From: Flammeovirgaceae bacterium
Lineage (GTDB): Bacteria > Bacteroidota > Bacteroidia > Cytophagales > Cyclobacteriaceae
DNA: 42,196 bases
Assembly: GCA_013204595.1 (NCBI GenBank)
Contig: JABMNK010000007.1
Span: 1-42,196 of the forward strand
Reading direction: 5' to 3'
The notes below the pieces were generated by a model that was not told where the DNA came from, searched no databases, and saw only the letters and a list, made by a program, of their open reading frames with translations. A program made the position numbers and the translations under genes. Each line of letters starts with the position of its first letter. Within the stretch, counting starts at the first letter, position 1. Below, piece after piece: positions 36,176 through 42,196 of the stretch.

Positions 36176-37168
36176 TTAATCCACTAATTGCCTTCTTTTT
36201 TCCATAAGATTCCGCCAAGTGGTGACAATAATTTGGTTATCATCTAGGTATTTTTCAAGTTCCGGGGACTGCATCGCCAACCAATCCCCACGTCTGATGG
36301 ATCCTGAATCAGTGATTTCCTCAAAATGATTATCGGCTACCGTACAGTGCATGATAACCATGGTGATACCGGGCTGAAGTGCTTGGAAAGAGAGAATATA
36401 TTGATTGGTTGCGACTCTCTGTAAAGTAGCGTCATCAACTTGTTTTTTTGGATAGTCAAAATCATAACTAAAATTGTGAAGGTCATCAAGGACCGGTAAG
36501 CCAGCATCCCACAATCGTTGCCCAATGGCAGTGGCCATTTCTGTTGAAAGTAATTTTCCAGACCCTGTTTTACTGATCAGCGTATTGTGCCCACCTGGAA
36601 ACATCACTGGAATTTTTTCATTGATTCCAAGTTCAATGTATTTGCTTAGAAATGCGGGCGAGGCAAATAAAGTCCCCATATGTGAATCTAAATGGGTCGG
36701 TTGCCAACCCATCATTTGTGACCGGCTAAGTTGACTTTTGATTTCTTCAGCTACTTCATCAGCCGTAGCATGTGATACGACCTGCTCGACAGACGACCAT
36801 AAAGCCCCTTGGTTGTCAACTAAGCCAGGCACGGCTTTTTTACCAGCCAAAGGGCCCCATCGGTAAGCATTCCATTCTGAGGTAAGGGTGAGATGTAATC
36901 CAGCATCGGCCATTGGGTGGGAAGTTAAATAAGGAAGTATACCACTGATCCAAGGGCAAGGCATCATCATACTCATGGAGCTAGCTACACCTTTTTCTAT
37001 AGCGTCTATGGCCCCTTGGTTCGACTCAAAAGACATGCCTACATCGTCAACGTGTAAGATGATGACCTTTGATCCTTTGGCATAGCCCAATTTTTCGGCA
37101 TAGGTTTGAGCGAAAACTGCATTGCTTAGATTTAAAAGGGCCAGGCCGAGAATAAATACGACTTTCAT
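36176..37168 (-). CDS. Exported YdjC/ChbG-like carbohydrate deacetylase
   Basis: 330 residues with a signal peptide (MKVVFILGLALLNLSNAVFA, cut before Q21). The fold is the YdjC-like polysaccharide deacetylase: HVDDVGMSFESNQGAIDAIE (D41, D42), AGLHLTLTSEWN (H92) and THLDSHMGTLFASP (H159, H163) supply the metal-site Asp/His and the family-specific histidines. Relatives such as ChbG deacetylate N-acetylated sugar oligomers. Unlike cytosolic ChbG this one is exported. Its ATG overlaps the stop of the upstream isomerase by 4 nt (ATGA), so the two are translationally coupled and probably act on the same sugar. Confidence 0.85.
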   Translation of the reverse strand: MKVVFILGLALLNLSNAVFAQTYAEKLGYAKGSKVIILHVDDVGMSFESNQGAIDAIEKGVASSMSMMMPCPWISGILPYLTSHPMADAGLHLTLTSEWNAYRWGPLAGKKAVPGLVDNQGALWSSVEQVVSHATADEVAEEIKSQLSRSQMMGWQPTHLDSHMGTLFASPAFLSKYIELGINEKIPVMFPGGHNTLISKTGSGKLLSTEMATAIGQRLWDAGLPVLDDLHNFSYDFDYPKKQVDDATLQRVATNQYILSFQALQPGITMVIMHCTVADNHFEEITDSGSIRRGDWLAMQSPELEKYLDDNQIIVTTWRNLMEKRRQLVD

Positions 37169-38034
37169 AGCTTTTTTAAATAGTTCAAACTGCCCTCTAA
37201 GGTACCTATGGCAGATTCCATTTCAACATAAACCCATTTTAGGCCACCTATCTTAGCCGCATTAAAAAAATCCACCCAATCTACGATGCCATCTTCCCCA
37301 AGCACCACTTCTTTATTTTTCACTGTTGTTGAATAATCTTGAAGATGCGCAGAAATGAATCGGCCTGGGTATTTTCTGAAATAATCTGCCGCTTTGTAAC
37401 CATGCTGAATGGCCGCCACTTGAAATTGCATTTTGATTAGGTTGGCATCCAATTCTTCTAGGATGACTTCATAGTCGATCCGATTGTTTTTTACTGCTTC
37501 AAATTCACCTGTATGATTATGATAACCAAGGATCAGGCCTGATTTTTTGATTTTTTCACCTATTTTATTTAGCGCATGGCATTTGTTTTGCAATTCATTC
37601 AGGGAGCTAGCATCCAAGCCACCAGAACAGACCATATGCTGCAAACCCATTTGCTGTGCAAAATCAATCCGCTCGTCCAAGTTTTGGGTTAATTCATGCC
37701 AAGTGAAATGAGCACTGAAGCAATCAAATCCTTGGTCGTTGACGATTTTTATTAATTCTTTACCGGAGTATTGGGCTAAAGAAGCAAATGAATGGGGGGC
37801 GTATCCTGCTGGAGAGCACATTTCTATATGCCGATAGCCCATTGCATAGGTTTTTTTTAAGGCTTTACTGATGTCTACATTGATTTCTTCTCTGAGCACA
37901 TAAGATTGAAAGCCAATCGGAATATCTATGAGTTCCTCTTTGGACATTGAAAAAAGGTTGACAGGATTTTGCAAAAAGAGGCCAGTAGCGGCAATGGTTT
38001 TTGCACTATTTTTAATAAATACGCTTCTTTTCAC
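37165..38034 (-). CDS. Xylose isomerase-like TIM-barrel protein (sugar isomerase/epimerase family)
   Basis: 289 residues from GTG 38034, which starts a Tat/Sec-like leader MKRSVFIKNSAKTIAATGLF; the open frame continues upstream to 38268 but would run into the divergent oxidoreductase gene. TIM-barrel motifs: MGYRHIEMCSPAGY, DCFSAHFTWHEL, ILGYHNHTGEFE (H172, E177), SAHLQDYS (H230) and WVYVEME (E271). At the usual metal-ligand aspartate (QLD in many relatives) this protein has Q203-F-Q205, and HLKD has become HLQD, so metal use may differ. It overlaps the downstream deacetylase by 4 nt. It lies divergent from a Gfo/Idh/MocA oxidoreductase, a frequent partner. Confidence 0.82.
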   Translation of the reverse strand: MKRSVFIKNSAKTIAATGLFLQNPVNLFSMSKEELIDIPIGFQSYVLREEINVDISKALKKTYAMGYRHIEMCSPAGYAPHSFASLAQYSGKELIKIVNDQGFDCFSAHFTWHELTQNLDERIDFAQQMGLQHMVCSGGLDASSLNELQNKCHALNKIGEKIKKSGLILGYHNHTGEFEAVKNNRIDYEVILEELDANLIKMQFQVAAIQHGYKAADYFRKYPGRFISAHLQDYSTTVKNKEVVLGEDGIVDWVDFFNAAKIGGLKWVYVEMESAIGTLEGSLNYLKKL

Positions 38035-38149
38035 AAGGCTTTTTTTTGTAAATATGGTTAGAAGGTAGAAAAAAATTACATTTAAACAAATATTACTACA
38101 GCTAGGCGGTAGGTTTTTGATAAATAAATAAAAATTAAAGGATAAAGTA

Positions 38150-39661
38150 ATGCCCAAAAAGATCAAAAGAAGAACGTTTATAGGCCATTCAGTAGCGGCA
38201 TCCGCTGCGATCACCATTCTGCCAAGGCACGTGCTGGGGGGTAAAGGTTTCATTGCACCAAGCGACAAACTTTCTGTGGCCTATATAGGTTGTGGCTCTC
38301 AAGGTATTCGAGAAATGGCCGAATTATTAAAAAACCCAAAAATTCAAATCACTTCTGTTTGTGATCCGAATAAATTTTCTACGGATTATCGCGATTGGTC
38401 GCCCAATGGAATCAAAAACTTGATACGTGAAGCCACCGGCAACCCAAATTGGGGTGCGCAGATGACGGGAATACCAGGAGGAAGAGACGTGGGGCAGGAG
38501 ATGGTCAATCAATTTTATGCCAGAAATAATGCCAGTGGAGTATATAAGAGCTGTCGGTCTTACGAAGATTTCAGGGAGCTTCTAGAAAAAGAGCAAGATT
38601 TTGATGCAGTCAAGATTATGACACCCGATCATCTTCATGCGACCGTATCTATTGCAGCTATGAAAAAAGGCAAGCAGGTCGTGATTCACAAACCCATTGC
38701 AAACCGAATGCATGAAGCCAGAGTAACCATAGACACAGCCAAGCAAACAGGTGTCAGCACACATTTACTAGCATATGCCAAAATTCAAGGTAATGAAAGT
38801 TTAAAGAAAATGCTTGATCAGGGAGTCATTGGTAAGTTAAAGGAAATACACAATTGGTCCAATCGACCCGTTTGGCCGCAATGGACCAGCAATCCGACAG
38901 CATCAGTGCCCATACCCGCTGGTATGAATTGGGATTTATGGTTAGGTCCAGTACCCGATCGGCCTTATCACCCCAACTACACTCACATGACCTTTAGGGG
39001 ATGGTACGATTTTGGTGGCGGCACCATTGCTGATATGGGTCACTACAGCCTTTGGCCGTTATTTATGAGTTTGGGTATTGATACACCACCGATTAGTGCA
39101 GAGGCATGTGGCACGACAAATCGAGAAATTGTCAATCAAGTAAGTAGGGGTATCGAGAATGATGTGGCTTTTCCCTATAGCTCGATGGTGCGCTTTAAAT
39201 TTGGCGCGCAAAAATCATTACCGCCCTTCGATTTGTTTTGGTATGATGGTGGCATGAGACCACCTATTCCTGAGGAGCTTTCAGGGCCAGATCAGGACCT
39301 TCCTGCAGAGGGGATGATGTTTGTGGGTGATCAGGGTAAAATTTTGGCTGGGTTTAACTGTGAATCACCACGGCTCATTCCTGAATCAAAGATGAATGCC
39401 TATCTGCAGGATCGGTCAATGCCAAGTGCGCAGAAGCCAGAAAGATCAAATGACACCTGGATTGACGCGTTTTTAGACAAAAGAGAATCCCCGGGTAGTT
39501 TTCTGAAAGCCCGCGCGGTCACCGAGACTATTTTATTGGGTGGCGTCGCTCTTAGGGTAGGAAAAAGAATTTTTTATGATAGTGATGCCATGAAAATAAC
39601 CAATATCCTTGAGGCCAATAAGTACTTTAAGCGTGAGTACCGTCAAGGATGGGAATTATAA
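38150..39661 (+). CDS. Tat-exported Gfo/Idh/MocA family oxidoreductase
   Basis: 503 residues. The N-terminus KKIKRRTFIGHSVAASAAIT is a Tat signal (RRTF), followed by the NAD(P)-binding Rossmann motif VAYIGCGSQGIREMAELL. The family EKP motif reads HKP (VVIHKPIANRMHEAR), keeping the catalytic lysine but changing the glutamate. The C-terminal alpha/beta domain includes GWYDFGGGTIADMGHYSLWP. Proteins of this long Bacteroidota type are exported with a bound cofactor and act on sugars or glycosides. The upstream 115 bp are shared with the divergent isomerase. The two operons probably serve one sugar route; the substrate is unknown. Confidence 0.85.
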   Translation: MPKKIKRRTFIGHSVAASAAITILPRHVLGGKGFIAPSDKLSVAYIGCGSQGIREMAELLKNPKIQITSVCDPNKFSTDYRDWSPNGIKNLIREATGNPNWGAQMTGIPGGRDVGQEMVNQFYARNNASGVYKSCRSYEDFRELLEKEQDFDAVKIMTPDHLHATVSIAAMKKGKQVVIHKPIANRMHEARVTIDTAKQTGVSTHLLAYAKIQGNESLKKMLDQGVIGKLKEIHNWSNRPVWPQWTSNPTASVPIPAGMNWDLWLGPVPDRPYHPNYTHMTFRGWYDFGGGTIADMGHYSLWPLFMSLGIDTPPISAEACGTTNREIVNQVSRGIENDVAFPYSSMVRFKFGAQKSLPPFDLFWYDGGMRPPIPEELSGPDQDLPAEGMMFVGDQGKILAGFNCESPRLIPESKMNAYLQDRSMPSAQKPERSNDTWIDAFLDKRESPGSFLKARAVTETILLGGVALRVGKRIFYDSDAMKITNILEANKYFKREYRQGWEL

Positions 39662-39772
39662 GATGTTGGATAGGGGGTAGAGATTTTAAATAAAGAGCTG
39701 TTTATGTTTCGTTTTGATGCACCAATTATCCAACAAAATTTCAAAAATGGTCGGAGGCTAAACTACCTTTCT

Positions 39773-39780
39773 TATATTTG
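39773..39780 (+). promoter_or_regulatory. Candidate -7 promoter box of trxB-bshB1
   Basis: TATATTTG is an exact match to TAnnTTTG. At the ideal 19-nt spacing only a poor -33 (GTCG) is seen, suggesting a weak or activator-dependent promoter. Initiation is expected near 39786, which is the first base of the stem-loop downstream. Confidence 0.55.
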
Positions 39781-39785
39781 TGGAC

Positions 39786-39815
39786 TGAGAAGAAAGCGTA
39801 TAAACTTTCTTCTCA
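39786..39815 (+). promoter_or_regulatory. Stem-loop at the predicted 5' end of the trxB-bshB1 mRNA
   Basis: TGAGAAGAAAG (39786-39796) pairs perfectly over 11 bp with CTTTCTTCTCA (39805-39815), loop CGTATAAA. It ends 22 nt before the trxB start. It has no T run, so it is not a terminator; a 5' stabiliser or a regulatory hairpin is more likely. Confidence 0.6.
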
Positions 39816-39837
39816 ATCAAAGCTTTAAGATGCAAAT

Positions 39838-40809
39838 ATGAAAGATGACCTCACGCAGAACGAAAGGGTAAAAGTATTGATCATTGGTTCTGGACCGGCA
39901 GGATACACTGCCGCCATCTATGCGGCAAGGGCAGGTCTTAAGCCTGTATTGTATACAGGACCGGAGCCAGGCGGCCAGCTGACCATCACCTCAGAGGTAG
40001 AAAATTATCCAGGGTACCCAGCCGGCATCACAGGGCCTCAAATGATGATTGATTTCCAAAAACAAGCTGAGCGATTCGAAACGGATGTGCGCTATGGGGT
40101 AGTGACAGCTGTCGATTTTTCTGGATGGCCGCATACGGTGACTGTGGATGAGAAGACAAAGATTAGCGCTGAGTCGGTTATCATTTCAACAGGCGCTTCG
40201 GCCAAATGGTTGGGGCTACCTGACGAGGCCAGATTGAATGGAGCTGGGGTTTCCGCTTGCGCTGTTTGTGATGGTTTTTTCTTCAAAGGTCAAGATGTAG
40301 TTGTTGTGGGTGCAGGCGATACGGCAGCAGAAGAAGCTTCTTATCTTTCCAAATTGGTCAATAAGGTCTACCTAGTGGTGCGTAGAGATGAAATGCGTGC
40401 TTCTAAAATCATGCAGCAGCGTGTATTGAATGCCAGCAACATAGAGATTCTTTGGAATACCGAAACGGTATCCATTCTTGGAGAGCATTCAGTGGAAGGT
40501 GTAGAAGTGATTAACAATCAAACAGGTACCAAGATAATTTTAAATGTCACTGGCTTTTTTGTCGCCATTGGCCATAAACCCAATACAGCTATTTTTAAGA
40601 ATATTTTGAATTTGGATGATAGCGGCTACATCATCACAGAACCAGGTAGTTCCAAAACCAATATTATGGGAGTATTTGCAACAGGAGATGCTCAGGATCG
40701 GATCTACAGGCAGGCAGTGACGGCCGCGGGTAGTGGCTGTATGGGGGCACTAGATGCCGAGCGCTTTTTGGCAGAAAAGGAAATGGAGGTAGCTTCGTTT
40801 TCTCATTAA
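39838..40809 (+). CDS. trxB: Thioredoxin reductase (NADPH)
   Basis: A flavoenzyme of 323 residues that reduces thioredoxin with NADPH in the cytosol. FAD motif IIGSGPAGYTAAIYAARAG (15-33); redox-active C141-A-V-C144 in SACAVCDGFF; NADPH motif VVGAGDTAAEEASYL (about 155-169) and VVRRDEMRASK; C-terminal GDAQDRIYRQAVTAAGSGC closes the FAD site. The length is normal. bshB1 follows 12 nt later, joining thioredoxin and bacillithiol functions in one transcript. The paralogous bacillithiol-disulfide reductase (YpdA/Bdr) is also a TrxB relative but lacks the CxxC, so this is true TrxB. Confidence 0.94.
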   Translation: MKDDLTQNERVKVLIIGSGPAGYTAAIYAARAGLKPVLYTGPEPGGQLTITSEVENYPGYPAGITGPQMMIDFQKQAERFETDVRYGVVTAVDFSGWPHTVTVDEKTKISAESVIISTGASAKWLGLPDEARLNGAGVSACAVCDGFFFKGQDVVVVGAGDTAAEEASYLSKLVNKVYLVVRRDEMRASKIMQQRVLNASNIEILWNTETVSILGEHSVEGVEVINNQTGTKIILNVTGFFVAIGHKPNTAIFKNILNLDDSGYIITEPGSSKTNIMGVFATGDAQDRIYRQAVTAAGSGCMGALDAERFLAEKEMEVASFSH

Positions 40810-40821
40810 TCAAAAAACAAT

Positions 40822-41538
40822 ATGAAATTAGATCTATTGGCCATAGCGGCCCATCCCGATGATGTTGAGCTTTCTTGCAGTGGCACGATGATTGCACATG
40901 CCGCTCAAGGTTATAAGACTGGCATTTTAGATCTTACAGAAGGGGAGATGAGTACCCGAGGGACTCCTGAACTTAGGGCACGCGAGTCAAAGAATGCGGG
41001 TAAAATCATGAACCTCTCGATCCGAGAAAATTTAGGATTGCCAGATGCCACCTTTGATTTGAGTGTTGAAAATCAATTGAAGGTGATCCAAATCATCCGC
41101 AAATACCGACCGGAAATCATTTTGGCCAATGCCAGCTATGACCGCCATCCTGATCATGGGCGGGCAGCTGCGTTGATTGAAGAAGCATTTTTCAAAGCGG
41201 GTTTGGTCAAGATTATCACAGAAGATGCGGAGGGGATTCAAGCCCCATGGAGACCCAAAAAGCTTTATCATTACATACAGAGCGTCTCAATAACCCCTGA
41301 TTTTGTTTGCGATATTTCGCCTTATATGAAACAAAAAATGGAGGCCATTTATGCGTTTAAATCGCAGTTTTATGATCCGAGCAGCCGCGAGCCTAACACG
41401 TACATTTCAAGTCCAGATTTCTTGCAACTCATTGAGGCGCGCTCGCGGGAATGGGGCCATCGAGTAGGCGTTCAATATGCAGAAGGATTTACCCAAAAAC
41501 AATATTTGGGTGTCAAGAGCTTATTTGATTTTATTTGA
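40822..41538 (+). CDS. bshB1: Bacillithiol biosynthesis deacetylase BshB1
   Basis: A LmbE/PIG-L zinc deacetylase of 238 residues that removes the acetyl group from GlcNAc-malate, the second step of bacillithiol synthesis. The metal motif is AAHPDDVELSC (H11, D13, D14) with H109/H112 in DRHPDHGRAA. BshB1-type motifs include LDLTEGEMSTRGTPELRARE, NLGLPDATFD, YDPSSREPNTYISSPDFL and REWGHRVGVQYAEGF. The length matches the family. It implies that this organism uses bacillithiol; bshA and bshC are not in the window. It forms a two-gene unit with trxB and converges on the partial gene at the right edge, with a 25-bp gap. Confidence 0.92.
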   Translation: MKLDLLAIAAHPDDVELSCSGTMIAHAAQGYKTGILDLTEGEMSTRGTPELRARESKNAGKIMNLSIRENLGLPDATFDLSVENQLKVIQIIRKYRPEIILANASYDRHPDHGRAAALIEEAFFKAGLVKIITEDAEGIQAPWRPKKLYHYIQSVSITPDFVCDISPYMKQKMEAIYAFKSQFYDPSSREPNTYISSPDFLQLIEARSREWGHRVGVQYAEGFTQKQYLGVKSLFDFI

Positions 41539-41563
41539 TAGGTATCAGTATTCTTTTTAGCCA

Positions 41564-42196
41564 CTAAAAAGAGCGGACAGAAATGATATTTTGTGTGCCA
41601 CTAGACCCTCCAGAATAGCAACTAGCATCATTAAAGTCAACAATTGTTGCTGTTCCAGTATAATTTTGAGAAGTCCAATGGGCACCCGAAAGGGGTATGG
41701 TTCCGGCTCTAACGAGTGGACAGGCCAGGTTTTTTAATTCATAAGTACTGGGTAGACGCCAATCAAAAAAATCCGCACCATCGCTCGAATGGTTGCTTGG
41801 CTTTGAAATAAGTTCTCTTCCAAAATCAAATACAGTAATAGCTAATGTTCCTTGACTTTGGCTCTCTATAACCAGCCCATGAGTTCCTGCAGCATTGACC
41901 TCTATGACATATCCGCCTAACTCTGGATAAAGAGTACCAACACTGTAGGTAGGTACTGTGAGTTCTAAAGATCCATCAGCATTTTGACTTAAGCCAGTTC
42001 CCGCAACGTCCGCATTAATCTTATTTTTATCAACTGCTTCAGCTGCAATTTTGTCGGTAGTCACCGCATCTGTATCGATCTTTTCCGTTGTAACATTCGC
42101 ATTTTTAATTTTATCCGTTTCTACAGCATCACTGGCTAAGTCTCGAACAACGATAGTGCCGTCAAGGATGTTTCCTGTAAGTACTTTGTCTGTACC
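41564..42196 (-). CDS. C-terminal part of a stalk-repeat surface protein with DUF1566-like end (partial)
   Basis: The frame is open to the right edge (210 codons plus stop), so the N-terminus is missing; a GTG at 42064 is internal. Residues near the edge form imperfect repeats around T-(D/E)-K-I (ETDKIKNANVTTEKI, TDAVTTDKIAAEAV, DKNKINADVAG), like the stalks of trimeric or fibre-type surface proteins, followed by GTGLSQNADGSLEL. The C-terminal about 120 residues (GGYVIEVNAAGTHGLVIESQ; DWRLPSTYELKNLA; AHWTSQNY; ISVRSF at the end) resemble the DUF1566/Lcl-type domain found at the tips of bacterial surface proteins, including the WRLPS..EL hallmark. A 9-bp hairpin (41552-41560/41564-41572, loop CCA) covers the stop codon. 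Confidence 0.75.
   Translation of the reverse strand, partial: GTDKVLTGNILDGTIVVRDLASDAVETDKIKNANVTTEKIDTDAVTTDKIAAEAVDKNKINADVAGTGLSQNADGSLELTVPTYSVGTLYPELGGYVIEVNAAGTHGLVIESQSQGTLAITVFDFGRELISKPSNHSSDGADFFDWRLPSTYELKNLACPLVRAGTIPLSGAHWTSQNYTGTATIVDFNDASCYSGGSSGTQNIISVRSF

Noticed and set aside
38035-38268. Upstream extension of the TIM-barrel isomerase frame (minus strand)
   Set aside because: It would cross the start of the divergent oxidoreductase; GTG 38034 begins a leader typical for exported relatives.
1-42196. CRISPR arrays, transposases, integrases, toxin-antitoxin or defence genes
   Set aside because: I looked for regularly spaced repeats, terminal inverted repeats, DDE or recombinase motifs and paired small genes on both strands and saw none.

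Overview
The window looks like a chromosomal segment of a member of the Bacteroidota, most likely a free-living Cytophagales- or Saprospiria-like organism; that finer placement is inference. The evidence is the AT-rich DNA, Bacteroidota-type promoter boxes (TTTG, 19-nt spacer, TAnnTTTG upstream of rpsO), many lipoprotein signal peptides followed by acidic residues, a bacillithiol deacetylase, FAS1 and PKD surface lipoproteins, and IlvC, LeuA and LptF/G-type proteins of the Bacteroidota kind. I see no insertion sequence, prophage, CRISPR array or rRNA.

Layout. 1-1617 (-): the 5' part of a surface lipoprotein with FAS1 domains and a putative glycan-binding module, running off the left edge. 1618-2156: a long leader region. 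2157-19001 (+): thirteen tightly packed genes, ilvE-ilvD-ilvB-ilvN-ilvC-leuA-leuC-leuD-cimA-leuB-thrA-thrB-thrC, with gaps of 0-21 nt. Together they encode nearly the whole route to valine, leucine, isoleucine and threonine. The second LeuA-like enzyme carries the substrate-pocket residues of Leptospira citramalate synthase, so isoleucine probably starts from pyruvate, with LeuC/LeuD/LeuB working on both pathways. 19132-22134 (-): an unknown lipoprotein, an orphan ABC ATPase and a sorbosone-dehydrogenase-like lipoprotein whose signal peptide is one base out of frame with the body.

22135-24280: sparse DNA with several palindromes and two small genes (an acidic secreted protein and a DoxX-like membrane protein). 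24281-31166: housekeeping genes, namely an ABC-F ATPase, tRNA-Met (-), a START-like protein, an LptF/LptG-family permease, then rpsO and pnp separated by an intrinsic terminator, with a strong terminator after pnp. 31245-34076 (-): a 943-residue PQQ-type sugar dehydrogenase fused to PKD, cytochrome c and a C-terminal ligand-binding-like region. 34364-36094 (+): a DUF885 lipoprotein peptidase. 36176-39661: a divergent sugar cluster (YdjC-like deacetylase and TIM-barrel isomerase on -, Tat-exported Gfo/Idh/MocA oxidoreductase on +). 39838-41538 (+): trxB-bshB1, a thiol-redox pair with an 11-bp stem-loop at the predicted mRNA 5' end. 41564-42196 (-): the C-terminal part of a repeat-stalk surface protein running off the right edge.

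The observations I rate highest are the combined branched-chain/threonine operon with an embedded citramalate synthase, the leader in front of it, the frameshifted sorbosone dehydrogenase, and the 5'-terminal stem-loop of trxB-bshB1. I did not find a clearly new defence or mobile system.
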